Assembly (NCBI GenBank): GCA_964495085.1
Contig: CAZBUK010000009.1
Coordinates: 4,264 to 68,263 of the forward strand
Reading direction: 5' to 3'
From: CAZBUK01 sp964495085
Lineage (GTDB): Bacteria; Bacteroidota; Ignavibacteria; T3Sed10-11
DNA: 64,000 bases
Positions 43,390-51,978 of this stretch are shown in pieces. The notes beneath the pieces are model-generated. The model saw nothing but the letters and a program-made list of their open reading frames with translations, was not told where the DNA came from and made no database searches. Made by a program: the position numbers and the translations under genes. The stretch's first letter is position 1; the number at the start of each line of letters is the position of its first letter.

Positions 43390-45894
43390 TCAGGATGCCG
43401 GGCGAAGAATTTTCCTGCGCCCTCGATTCCGGGCGCCGGTCCTGGGGAGCGTTATTTCGAACGTACTGCCTTTCCCGGGGTCGCTCGTGGCCGAGATCGT
43501 TCCGTTGTGCGCGGCCACGATGTGCTGCACGATCGCGAGTCCCAATCCCGCCCCGGCGACGTTCTGCGTGTCGTTGCCATGGCTCCTGTAATAAGGTTCG
43601 AAGATGTGCGGAAGATCTTCCTGCGGGATGCCGATGCCTCGGTCGCTGACCGATATATGGACGTTGCTTTTCCCCCGCCTGGTACTCACGGTAATCTCTT
43701 TTTTCGAGTTCGAATATTTTATCGAGTTCGAGAGCAGGTTCATGAACGCTTCTATGAGCGCATCGCCGTCTGCATGGATGAAGCTGTCCGTCCGCGCCAG
43801 CTTCAGTTTTAATTTGAAGCCGTTGATCGCCAGCTGATATTTAAATAGCCGGAGGACGGAGCGGAGCACGGTATGCAGAGAGATCCGCTGAAACGTGTAT
43901 TCCTTGACGCCCCGCTCGATCTTCGAATAATCCAGCACGTTATCGATCAGTCTCGTGAGCCGTTCGCTCTCTCCCTCGATAATTTCGAGATAATCCTCCG
44001 CCTTCTTCGATGTATTCCTGCCGCGGGTGCGCAGCAGCTCGGCGAACATACGGATCGACGTGAGCGGCGTTTTCAGCTCATGGGAGACGCTTGACACGAA
44101 GTACGATTTCATCCGGTTGAGTTCGGCGAGACGCTGCGTCTCCGCACTCTTCAGTATCAGCCGTTCCTGCAGGACGATGCGTTCAAGCGCATATCGGCAT
44201 TGATCGGAGATATGCATCAGGAGATCGACATCTTCACGGCTGAACCGCACGCCCGCACGCTTTCTCCCGAGCAGGATGCAGCCGATGAGTCCGCCTTCAC
44301 GGCGCACGATCGGTATCATAAGAACGATCTGCAGGTGCTGCGCGGGTACCGGATTGAGCGGCGTCGACTCAATGCCGGGCTCGATCGATTCGTCGGCGGC
44401 CGAAGGAATATTCGGGAGGACTGAGTTAAACAGACCGAGATGAAGGATTGCCTCCCGGTTGGGGTTTTCGAAATTCCTTCCCGAAGCAACGAAGAAGCCG
44501 TCCCCGCCGTCCCGCCGGACAACGAAAGCGATCCGTTCGACCTGCAGGAGTCCGTCGAGATGTCCGGCAACCGATTCCGCCAGCGAGGAGGTGTCGTAGC
44601 TGTTCGTGATAGCTCCGGTCAGCAGACGGACGGCTTCATGGTAATTATATTGGGTCCGGAAAAACGACTTATCGACGAACACGATCACCCTGCGCCTGAG
44701 GGGTTCGAAAATGAGGGCGACGATGACCGCGGCGCCTGCGGATACGATCAGCGACGAGGAGACGGTCAGGGTGTCGAGCATCGCTGCGGCAGTTCCGATG
44801 AAGAGCACATAGACGGTCAGCAGCGTTGCAAGGACGAGCACGTAAACGGTCGTCCGCTTGAAGATGAGATCAATATTAAAGGTATGATATCTGATAATGG
44901 ATATTCCGAATGTAATCGGAATGATGCTCATGATCAGGAGCAATGCCTCCTCGGTGATGAAGCCACCCGTAAACCAGACCGAGGGTACCTGCCAGAGGAG
45001 TACGTAGATTAGCGGTGCGACGGCAAGACCGAGCATGATCCACCGCAATTTCCTCCGCTCGAACTCTTCCCTCGCGGTCCGGTAGGAATGGATCACATTG
45101 AGAACGCCTCCGAGCAGGCAGACGGAAAAGAATATCCTCGATCCGACGAAGACCGACAGGTAAAATTCCATCCAGGCATGCGAGAACGGATCCGTTGCGT
45201 TGACGAACGCGATCGACATGAGGATCGTTATGACCGAGGCTGTACCGTAGAGCAGAACGGGTACGTACTGTTTTTCCTGCAGTTTATCGCGCGGGAATAT
45301 AAAAGTGAAATGAAGAAACAGCGCCGGCGTGAATGTATAGACCGTCGAAAATAATATTCTGAGACCGATGCCGATACCGAAGGGTTCGATGGCGTAGTTT
45401 CCCCACGTCATCATGATTATTCCCGCCACGCATATCGACGCCCAGTGAAAGATGCGCGCTCCGCGCTCCCGGGGCCGGCGAATCAACACGAACACGCCGA
45501 TCGCAAAGAACAGACTCCCCACGGAGAGCATAATGACCATGTAGGCGGTTGAGTAGTACGGAAGCAGTTGTATCCCGCCGGAAACGATCTCCCCAGCCCG
45601 CGATACCGTCACTTCGACCGTATCGCCGATGTGCAGCCCGTCCAGTATGAACTCGACCTCCTCGTGATGCCTGACGCTGTGGCCGTTCACCGCGAGAAAT
45701 ATGTCGCCCGGCAGCAGCTCCATCCCTTCCGCACGTTCCAGCACTTTTTGCACTATGAGTTGTTCACCGGTTCGGGTGAACGATACGCCCACCATTGCTT
45801 TTTCCATGACATGATACGCGCCGATGAGGAAGAGCAGGATGAGGATAGAGTCAATAATCAAAACATGGGTAAGTCGAGGGGACATGTTTTTCAT
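43390..45894 (-). CDS. Multi-pass sensor histidine kinase with PDZ and GAF domains
   Basis: 834 aa from the ATG at 45894 (MKNMSPRLTHVLIIDS). After one N-terminal helix there is a PDZ-like domain (about 35-95: MELLPGDIFLAVNGHSV), then about eight membrane helices (to about 385), a GAF-like domain (about 430-590, GLIGCILLGRKRAGVRF), and the kinase core: H-box VSSVSHELKTPLTSIRMF (about 617), N-box ALIEAFMNLLSNSIKYS, G1 DRGIGIPQEDLPHIFEPY and G2 GLGLAIVQHIVAAHNG. The PDZ plus 7TM-like input suggests sensing of a misfolded or cleaved envelope protein. Confidence 0.88.
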   Translation of the reverse strand: MKNMSPRLTHVLIIDSILILLFLIGAYHVMEKAMVGVSFTRTGEQLIVQKVLERAEGMELLPGDIFLAVNGHSVRHHEEVEFILDGLHIGDTVEVTVSRAGEIVSGGIQLLPYYSTAYMVIMLSVGSLFFAIGVFVLIRRPRERGARIFHWASICVAGIIMMTWGNYAIEPFGIGIGLRILFSTVYTFTPALFLHFTFIFPRDKLQEKQYVPVLLYGTASVITILMSIAFVNATDPFSHAWMEFYLSVFVGSRIFFSVCLLGGVLNVIHSYRTAREEFERRKLRWIMLGLAVAPLIYVLLWQVPSVWFTGGFITEEALLLIMSIIPITFGISIIRYHTFNIDLIFKRTTVYVLVLATLLTVYVLFIGTAAAMLDTLTVSSSLIVSAGAAVIVALIFEPLRRRVIVFVDKSFFRTQYNYHEAVRLLTGAITNSYDTSSLAESVAGHLDGLLQVERIAFVVRRDGGDGFFVASGRNFENPNREAILHLGLFNSVLPNIPSAADESIEPGIESTPLNPVPAQHLQIVLMIPIVRREGGLIGCILLGRKRAGVRFSREDVDLLMHISDQCRYALERIVLQERLILKSAETQRLAELNRMKSYFVSSVSHELKTPLTSIRMFAELLRTRGRNTSKKAEDYLEIIEGESERLTRLIDNVLDYSKIERGVKEYTFQRISLHTVLRSVLRLFKYQLAINGFKLKLKLARTDSFIHADGDALIEAFMNLLSNSIKYSNSKKEITVSTRRGKSNVHISVSDRGIGIPQEDLPHIFEPYYRSHGNDTQNVAGAGLGLAIVQHIVAAHNGTISATSDPGKGSTFEITLPRTGARNRGRRKILRPAS

Positions 45895-46096
45895 ACGACC
45901 GAAAGATTGTGAGCGGAGCTGATGACAGGAAAATATGTAATATTTCGGAAATGTCAAATCTGAAACGAGTTATATTCTCCGCCAGCTCATCCGCAGTCCC
46001 TCCGGCATACCGGCCGCGGAGGGATCCCGCCTCCGGGCTTCTCTGCACGGTAAAGAAACCGGTGTTTTGCCGCATCCCTACTTGACACACATAGAA

Positions 46097-46122
46097 TTAT
46101 ACCATATATTATTACGGTATAT
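46097..46122. promoter_or_regulatory. LexA operator upstream of the RecA-like/PolB operon
   Basis: TTATACCAT (46097-46105), 8 bases, ACGGTATAT (46114-46122), 24 bases before the first gene's ATG. Same 9-8-9 layout and nearly the same arms as the lexA operator, with one mismatch in the core (ACCAT-N8-ACGGT). Confidence 0.72.
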
Positions 46123-46146
46123 TATTATACGCCATATAGGACCCTT

Positions 46147-46815
46147 ATGAGCGGAAATGACCGTAAAACTGCGCAAACACAACCGACAGAGCAGCGGGTT
46201 CGCGGGCTGGAGTGCCGGCCGGGGAGCATCAATCTCCTGTACGGGCCGAAACCGATATTTCATCTTGTGCATGGAGTTGCGGGCGAACAGCTGCTGCAAG
46301 GCCGGGAGGTTGTCGTGGTCGACGGCGCGAACAGATTCTCGCCCCACCACATCGCGACGATAGCGCGCAGGCACCGGGTCGATCCCGAGCTGTTTCTGGA
46401 GCGCATTGTGATCTCACGCGCATTCACCTGCTATCAGATGGAGTCGGCCGTCACGGAGCGCGCGCCGGATTTCATGGAGAAGCGGCGCTCTTCCCTGCTG
46501 ATCGTTCTCGGTCCGCTCGATCTTTTTTACGATGAGCAGGCGTCGATGCGGGACGTACACCGCGGCCTCCAGCATATGCTCGACACGCTCGATGCGCTGC
46601 GGAGGAAAGGGACCGCTGTCCTGCTTGCATCGCAGCGGGTGCAAGCGCCTCGCGGCAGGGGACATCTCTTCTCGAGCCTGAAAACAAACGCGGATATAGT
46701 GTACCGTCTCGATATCGGGGACAGGCGCTTCGCGCTGCTCATAGAAAAGAACGCCCGGCAGATCCGGCGCCCGGAATCCCCGGTTCAGAATCAGGCGCTC
46801 GCCGCCGCCGTTTGA
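46147..46815 (+). CDS. RecA/Rad51-superfamily protein without a P-loop (ImuA-like role inferred)
   Basis: 222 aa. It resembles RecA/RadA-type ATPases in outline. The N-terminal region where Walker A should lie (SINLLYGPKPIFHLVHGVAG) contains no GxxGxGK[ST]. The middle, VVVVDGANRFSPHHIATIARR and IVISRAFTCYQM (about 87-98), matches the Rad51/RadB style, followed by a Walker B-like strand LLIVLGPLDLFYDE (117-130) and RKGTAVLLASQR (153-164). ATP hydrolysis is therefore doubtful. It heads a three-gene operon with a PolB2-like polymerase and has a LexA box, so a damage-tolerance accessory role like ImuA is the best guess. Confidence 0.75.
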   Translation: MSGNDRKTAQTQPTEQRVRGLECRPGSINLLYGPKPIFHLVHGVAGEQLLQGREVVVVDGANRFSPHHIATIARRHRVDPELFLERIVISRAFTCYQMESAVTERAPDFMEKRRSSLLIVLGPLDLFYDEQASMRDVHRGLQHMLDTLDALRRKGTAVLLASQRVQAPRGRGHLFSSLKTNADIVYRLDIGDRRFALLIEKNARQIRRPESPVQNQALAAAV

Positions 46816-46872
46816 ATTTCCGGCAGGCACGACAGAAACTCACACACGATACCACGGGAAAGGAGTAAGGAC

Positions 46873-47145
46873 ATGGGACGCACCGTACCGACCTTCACGC
46901 AGGTCATTCAAAAGGAGATCGAGTCCTGGTCGAAATTCCGGCGCGGGCTGCGGCGGGAGGACCAGGAGCTGTTCGACGATATGTTCCGCGCGCCGCGCAT
47001 ACATCTCGCCGCATCGACATACACGATGCGCATCATTCCGTTTGAAAGCGTTGCAATGGCAATTATGCTGGAACAGCGGAAGGAGATACGCGAGCTAACG
47101 GAGCGCTTGAAAAAACTCGAAGCGCAGCTGGAGGCCGGAACCTGA
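46873..47145 (+). CDS. 90-aa protein of the PolB operon, unknown function
   Basis: 90 aa, strong AAAGGAG before the ATG. It is mostly helical: SWSKFRRGLRREDQELFDDM, HLAASTYTMRIIPFESVAMA and a C-terminal coiled coil (LEQRKEIRELTERLKKLEAQ, about 66-85). I do not recognise the fold. Its position between the RecA-like gene and the polymerase suggests a bridging or clamp-binding adaptor (inference). It is soluble and has no cysteines. Confidence 0.75.
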   Translation: MGRTVPTFTQVIQKEIESWSKFRRGLRREDQELFDDMFRAPRIHLAASTYTMRIIPFESVAMAIMLEQRKEIRELTERLKKLEAQLEAGT

Positions 47146-47171
47146 AAACGCGAAGATCGGTAACCGGCTGG

Positions 47172-49499
47172 TTGTTCGACCTGTACGTCATCAACGGCGG
47201 ACTGGCCGTCTGGCTCATCGACGAGACCGGCGGTGCGCACCGCTGCACGACACCGTACCGGCCCTCGTTCTACCTCGCTGCGGCACGGACGTCTCAGGGG
47301 AACGTCCGCGCCGCTCTTGAGCGCAGGCGCATTCCGCACGACATCTCCCGGACCGAACGGACCGAATTGTACAGCGGCACGGCAAAACCGGTCCTGCAGG
47401 TAACCCTGCACAATCCGGCCGATCTTCGCCGCACCGTGAAGATCGTCGAGAACATCGTTCCCTACGATGCCCTCTATAACACCGACATATCGGTCGAGCA
47501 GCTCTTTCTCTACGACCGCGACCTTTTCCCGCTTGCCGAGGGAGAATACCGTATCAGGGACGGCATGCTCGCCGGATTCGAGATCAGCGTGCCGCAGACA
47601 GCTCTCGACTACCGTACCCCGCCGCTTCGCACCATGACCGTCAAAAATGCGGTGGAGGAACCGGCCGCCGGATCCGGCATCCGCACCGAACCGAAATATC
47701 ACCGCAATCTCCGGCTCGAAATCGGCTACGAAGACCGGAAGCTCTTTCTCGAAGAAGAGCGGGCGGCGGACGTGCTGAAAACCCTCGATCATGCGCTTGC
47801 CCGTTACGATCCCGACATCATTCTCACCTCATGGGGCGACGCGATGCTGATGCATTTCCTCGCATCCGTATCGAGGAAGGAGCGCGTCCCCGTCCGCTTC
47901 AACCGCGACCCGGATGTGCCCTACCGGACGACCCGCGACACCAGCTACTTCTCCTACGGCAAGATTGTATACAAAGCCGGATCGTTTTTCCTTGCGGGCC
48001 GGTGGCATCTCGACCTCTATAATTCGTTTCTGATCGACGAAGCGGACCTGGAGGGCATTTTCGAGCTCGCCAGGCTGACGCGGCTTCCGGTCCAGCAGCA
48101 GGGGCGCGCCGCCATCGGCACGGGATTGTCGTCGCTTCAGATCGCTTACGCATGCCGCAACGGCATCCTCGTCCCCGCAAAGAAGCGGGAAGCGGAGGAT
48201 TTCAAATCCGCAAGGACGCTCATGCTCGCCGACCGCGGCGGACTGATGTTTCTTCCGCAGACGGGTTACCGCGAGCACATCGCCGAGCTCGATTTCACCT
48301 CGATGTACCCGGCCCTGATGGTTATGCACAATATTTCTCCGGAGACCATAAACTGCGCGTGCTGTCCGGATTCCGGCAGGCATGTACCCGAACTCGGCTA
48401 CCGCATCTGCGAGAAGCGGCGCGGCCTCGTCCCCGCGACGCTCGAGCCCCTCCTCGTCCGCCGAAAATACTATAAGTCCATGCAGCGGAAAGCGGAGCAT
48501 AAGCCGAACGGCGGCGCAGCCGGTACACCGGTGCTCGCGCCCGAACAGTACAAACGCCGCCAGACCGCCCTGAAGTGGATCCTGGTTACCTGTTTCGGAT
48601 ACCTCGGCTATAAGAACGCGCGTTTCGGACGCATCGAAGCGCACGAAACCGTCAACGCGTTCTCGCGGGAAACCATTCTGCAGGCGAAAGAAGCTGCCGA
48701 GGAGGACAACTTCCGCCTCGTGCACGCGATCGTCGACTGCATCTGGCTCGCGAAAGAGAATATTTCCGAACAACAATGCGAACGGCTCGCGAAAAAGATC
48801 GAAGCGAAGACCGGCATCCCGATCACGTTCGAAGGCATCTACGACTGGATACTTTTCCCCGCCTCGAAAATGGATGCCGCCCTGTCGACCGTGACGCGGT
48901 ATGTGGGACGCTTCGGAGATGGCGAGGTGAAAATACGCGGCATCGAGGTACGACGCAGAGATACGCCACGGTACGCAAAACGAATGCAGCTCGATATGCT
49001 GCGGATCATGGCGGAGATGCGGTCGGTCGCGAAGATACAAAACGGCATGCCGCAGATACTCGATGTCGTGCGGGATTATCTGCGGGAGCTCAGGAACGGC
49101 ACCGCCAATCCCTATGAGCTCGTCGTACGGCGGCATATCACACGGGACCCCGACGAGTACAGCAACCGGAGCGTCAATGCGCTCGTCGCACAGGCGGTCG
49201 TCGCCGCCGGCGTATCACTGCAGCCGGGCGAGAGCATCGAGTTCATCATTACGGATCAATCGGGCAAGCACGACCCCGATAAAGCAAAGCCTCTCTTCCT
49301 CTATAAACCGGAAGACGGCTACGACATCGAGCAGTACACCAAACTGCTGCTCGATACCGCGTCGACCATACTGCAGCCGTTCGGGTGGACGAAACAGAAA
49401 CTGGAAGAAGGACTGGTCAGCGTACGCTCGGGTCGGAAGAAACTCATCGCGCGGCACGCGGGCAGGGGGGCGGGGATTCCGACGCTGTTCGAGCAATAA
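47172..49499 (+). CDS. B-family DNA polymerase with altered catalytic motifs (PolB2-like)
   Basis: 775 aa from TTG 47172. A CTG at 47142 with GGAGG 7 bases upstream, overlapping the previous stop, would add LKTRRSVTGW and may be the true start. Motif A is LDFTSMYPALMVMHNISPET (D374 kept). Motif B is LKWILVTCFGYLGYKNARFG (K468; the usual NSxYG is TCFG). Motif C reads HAIVDCIW (518-525) where YGDTDSLF is expected: the first Asp is Ile, the second (D522) is kept. The exonuclease domain is degenerate (ExoI LRLEIGYE; ExoIII FELARLTR), with ExoII Asp in TSWGDAML. Cysteines at 395, 397, 398 and 413 may bind metal. It is probably a proofreading-free, damage-induced polymerase or a structural homologue. 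Confidence 0.85.
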   Translation: MFDLYVINGGLAVWLIDETGGAHRCTTPYRPSFYLAAARTSQGNVRAALERRRIPHDISRTERTELYSGTAKPVLQVTLHNPADLRRTVKIVENIVPYDALYNTDISVEQLFLYDRDLFPLAEGEYRIRDGMLAGFEISVPQTALDYRTPPLRTMTVKNAVEEPAAGSGIRTEPKYHRNLRLEIGYEDRKLFLEEERAADVLKTLDHALARYDPDIILTSWGDAMLMHFLASVSRKERVPVRFNRDPDVPYRTTRDTSYFSYGKIVYKAGSFFLAGRWHLDLYNSFLIDEADLEGIFELARLTRLPVQQQGRAAIGTGLSSLQIAYACRNGILVPAKKREAEDFKSARTLMLADRGGLMFLPQTGYREHIAELDFTSMYPALMVMHNISPETINCACCPDSGRHVPELGYRICEKRRGLVPATLEPLLVRRKYYKSMQRKAEHKPNGGAAGTPVLAPEQYKRRQTALKWILVTCFGYLGYKNARFGRIEAHETVNAFSRETILQAKEAAEEDNFRLVHAIVDCIWLAKENISEQQCERLAKKIEAKTGIPITFEGIYDWILFPASKMDAALSTVTRYVGRFGDGEVKIRGIEVRRRDTPRYAKRMQLDMLRIMAEMRSVAKIQNGMPQILDVVRDYLRELRNGTANPYELVVRRHITRDPDEYSNRSVNALVAQAVVAAGVSLQPGESIEFIITDQSGKHDPDKAKPLFLYKPEDGYDIEQYTKLLLDTASTILQPFGWTKQKLEEGLVSVRSGRKKLIARHAGRGAGIPTLFEQ

Positions 49500-49523
49500 A
49501 AAAGGGAGCGCAAGGCTCCCTTT
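49495..49523 (-). terminator. Bidirectional terminator between the PolB operon and the lipoprotein gene
   Basis: AAAGGGAGC (49501-49509) pairs with GCTCCCTTT (49515-49523) around a 5-base loop. On the minus strand it ends in six Ts, 31 bases after the lipoprotein stop. On the plus strand the tail is weaker (TTTCTGT). Confidence 0.8.
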
Positions 49524-49553
49524 CTGTATCACCCCATTGCATGGTGCGTGGAT

Positions 49554-50630
49554 TTACTGCGGAACATCGTTCAATTCAAGACAGACGACGGCATGAGCGA
49601 TAATGTATATTTTCCCGCTGAGGCCGTTGATCACGTATTCGTCCTTGGTCACATTGTTGAGATTTTCGTGCTTGTACGGATATTGTCCGGGTGCAACCGT
49701 CTTGTTGCCGTTCTTCAGCGGCGTATCGGTACTGCCGACATACAGATGGGTTTCGCTCATCGCGTAGCCGGAGAGCATCTTGTACTTGACGGTAACGGTT
49801 CCGTTGAGATACTTCACCTCGACCGTGCCGACCGTCGTTCCCTTGGAAAGATCGCACTGACCCGCACCGGCATAGAGATCGAATTTGTACTCGCCATTAT
49901 CGAGTTTTCCGATGCTCCAGCCCCAGTTGTTGGACGCCAAACCGGATATATTCGTAAAACATTTCGAATTCTCGGGGTAGTACGCGTATGCGGTCTCTTC
50001 GCAGACGAGGCCGATGTCCTGCTTATCGTCGTTGTCCATATAGCAGATAAACTTATGGCCGAACTTGTAGACAAACTTCCAGCCGTTCAGCTTGACGTCG
50101 GCGAGTATCTTCTTGACGATATCGTCATTGAACCCGTTCACGCTCGACGGCAGCTTTTGAAGGATCTTGTTCAGGTCGAAATTCTTGGTTTCCAGTATGA
50201 CCCACATCGCAACCTGAATTTCCTTCCACGAGCCGCCGTTATACTGCGAAAGGTAGCTGTTCTTCTTGTTGATCAGGTAGTTGATGTATTTGAATTTATC
50301 GTCGTTTTTCGTCGAGAAGATCTGCAGACCGTTCAGCTGGGTTCCCGCCGATATAGTCTTGTCGATCTGCATGCACCACCCCTCATACTCACCATCGGTA
50401 ATGATCGATCCCGGCGCTATATTGCTCAACTCGACACTGAACTGTCCCTGCGCATAGTCTATGTTAACGACGGCATCTACGTTATCCGCCCCGCCGATCT
50501 TCTCGAAATTCGGCAGAAGGCCGACGACGTCGCTCATCGACTGATTCGGACTGTTGGATTGCTCGCATGCTACCATAAAGAATAACAGGAAGCACGTGAG
50601 GAGTAAAAAGTACAGCGGTATGCGATTCAT
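49554..50630 (-). CDS. Lipoprotein with possible internal thioester motif
   Basis: 358 aa. Type II signal peptide with lipobox ending at C22 (LLFFMVACEQS). Residues 80-150 contain GWCMQID (C86) and EIQVAMWVILE (Q139, W143), which together match the Cys and the hydrophobic-Q-x-x-hydrophobic-W pattern of thioester adhesin domains. The C-terminal part (about 235-350) is beta-rich and ends MSETHLYVGSTDTPLKNGNK (in part) ... IYIIAHAVVC, a pattern I have seen in extracellular proteins of several phyla. Surface-exposed, function unknown. A Fur-type palindrome lies 83 bases upstream. Confidence 0.65.
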   Translation of the reverse strand: MNRIPLYFLLLTCFLLFFMVACEQSNSPNQSMSDVVGLLPNFEKIGGADNVDAVVNIDYAQGQFSVELSNIAPGSIITDGEYEGWCMQIDKTISAGTQLNGLQIFSTKNDDKFKYINYLINKKNSYLSQYNGGSWKEIQVAMWVILETKNFDLNKILQKLPSSVNGFNDDIVKKILADVKLNGWKFVYKFGHKFICYMDNDDKQDIGLVCEETAYAYYPENSKCFTNISGLASNNWGWSIGKLDNGEYKFDLYAGAGQCDLSKGTTVGTVEVKYLNGTVTVKYKMLSGYAMSETHLYVGSTDTPLKNGNKTVAPGQYPYKHENLNNVTKDEYVINGLSGKIYIIAHAVVCLELNDVPQ

Positions 50631-50712
50631 AATTCCCCCATTATGGTGAGTTGGATGGTTTGATTACATATTTTATCCACAGGCAATTAAACAAAATGCA
50701 TGTACTGTTTCC

Positions 50713-50728
50713 ATTAGACTAGTCTAAT
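50713..50728. promoter_or_regulatory. Fur-family operator upstream of the lipoprotein gene
   Basis: ATTAGACTAGTCTAAT, a perfect 16-bp palindrome. Its half-site AGTCTAA recurs in the palindrome in front of the adjacent Fur-family gene. It lies 83-98 bases upstream of the lipoprotein start. Confidence 0.62.
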
Positions 50729-50871
50729 CCAACGTTGATTTTTGTTAACCTTGACGGATCCAGCGCGGAATGCGGGAATTCATAGTGATGCAGATCACAT
50801 GCGTGATACCGGAAAAACTTGATAATGGAGGAGGGAGTAAGAGTAATATCCGGACAGACCGGAAAAGTGCG

Positions 50872-51318
50872 TTAATTGTTGCGATATCCGAATCTTTGGC
50901 AAGATGCACAGAGTCCGAAAATATTTGTGGATACCGATTCCACCTTAAACCTCATCTCCTCGGTCACCGTATCCGCAATGATCTTCAATTCCTCGTTCCC
51001 GAATCCGAATATCTCGCCGCAGAGTATGCAGATAAGTCGACTGTTTCCCGAATGATTATACATCTTCTCGTATACCCATTCGTTCCCCGTTCCGCGGTAC
51101 CTTATCAGCAGTCCGTTCCCAACCAGGATCGAGAGAATCTTATGCACGGTCGTGCGGTTTGCCTTCAGCCCATGTTCTGACACCATTTTCCGGATCAATT
51201 CTCCGGCGGGGAATCTGTTCCCGAGCGTCGTCATCGTTACAATGATCAGCTTACGTTTCATGCTGAGATAGATGCGTCCGCTCCTTCCCATCCGCAAACT
51301 TGTCCTTTGATTTCGCAT
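50872..51318 (-). CDS. Fur-family metal-dependent regulator
   Basis: 148 aa. The N-terminal winged helix (FPAGELIRKMVSEHGLKANRTTVHKILSIL in part: HGLKANRTTVHKILS) corresponds to the Fur DNA-reading helix, with T-V-H in place of the usual TVYR. The C-terminal dimer domain has zinc-binding CxxC pairs in LICILCGEIFGF and GLCASCQRF. The metal (Fe, Zn or Mn) or peroxide specificity cannot be told. Start may be M1 or M10. Matching palindromes lie upstream of this gene and of the lipoprotein gene, so both are probable targets. Confidence 0.85.
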   Translation of the reverse strand: MRNQRTSLRMGRSGRIYLSMKRKLIIVTMTTLGNRFPAGELIRKMVSEHGLKANRTTVHKILSILVGNGLLIRYRGTGNEWVYEKMYNHSGNSRLICILCGEIFGFGNEELKIIADTVTEEMRFKVESVSTNIFGLCASCQRFGYRNN

Positions 51319-51718
51319 ATTCCGTCAATCCTGCAGTTTTCCCGGGGAATCCATCGGTATAAGCGAATAGCGAAGTGCAGCCTCAGGCGGGTTCATTGTA
51401 TCGGTAGCATTCGGAAAGGCCGTATCGTGAGGGAACATTGAGCTTCTATGCCTATATTTAGATTAAGTCTAAATAAAGATAGGTATATGGACAGCGAGAG
51501 TCAAGACAGGGTGATCATCTTCCCAGGAGATGGTTCTCTGCAAAGCTTTGGAATAGTCTTCACCTTCCCGGTATATCCGGTGGATCGGGATGACTATAAT
51601 TTTAAGAAATGACTATTGATGTGAATCGGTGAGAATTTCGTACACGAATTCCGATATCGTTCTCTTAAAGCACATTCGAACCGGCGACCTAGAGCGGACG
51701 GCTGCCGAATAACATGCA
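51319..51718. other. Intergenic region carrying the Fur-gene promoter
   Basis: About 400 bases between yqaE and the Fur gene. It includes the palindrome at 51455-51475. The rest (51480-51718) shows no gene, RNA fold or repeat that I can support. Confidence 0.45.
51455..51475. promoter_or_regulatory. Fur-family operator upstream of the fur-like gene
   Basis: TATTTAGA-TTAAG-TCTAAATA, a 21-bp palindrome with 8-bp arms. Read as TTAGATT-A-AGTCTAA it is a 7-1-7 site, the classic Fur-box geometry. It lies about 140 bases upstream of the regulator's start, consistent with autoregulation. Confidence 0.65.
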
Positions 51719-51916
51719 TTATCTGGTCTGCCGTATTGACCGGATGACTCTCTGCGCCCTTTTATCCGCATAATAGTCGTTGACCACCAGCAGTGCATGG
51801 ATCAGACCGGGTATATACAGCAGTAATGTCAATAGCAGATTCAATAATGCCTGAATCGGCTTGCCGCAGAAGAGAACTGCAACTGGTGGGAGTATGATTG
51901 CTATCAGATATCTCAT
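51719..51916 (-). CDS. yqaE: YqaE/Pmp3-family small membrane protein
   Basis: 65 aa with two membrane helices: MRYLIAIILPPVAVLFCGKP and LNLLLTLLLYIPGLIHALLV (about 26-45). The ILPPVAV and YIPGLIHAL segments are the Pmp3 signature. Members are often induced by stress and affect membrane potential or ion leakage. It lies 62 bases downstream of the PP2C gene on the same strand. Confidence 0.85.
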   Translation of the reverse strand: MRYLIAIILPPVAVLFCGKPIQALLNLLLTLLLYIPGLIHALLVVNDYYADKRAQRVIRSIRQTR

Positions 51917-51978
51917 GGTTTCATCCGTAGTATAATTAATTCTTCTTCAAATCCATGACAACTGCCGTTTATTCAGTA

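Noticed and set aside
47829..49136. 435-aa open frame opposite the polymerase
   Set aside because: Shadow of the polymerase reading frame; no motif or ribosome binding site.
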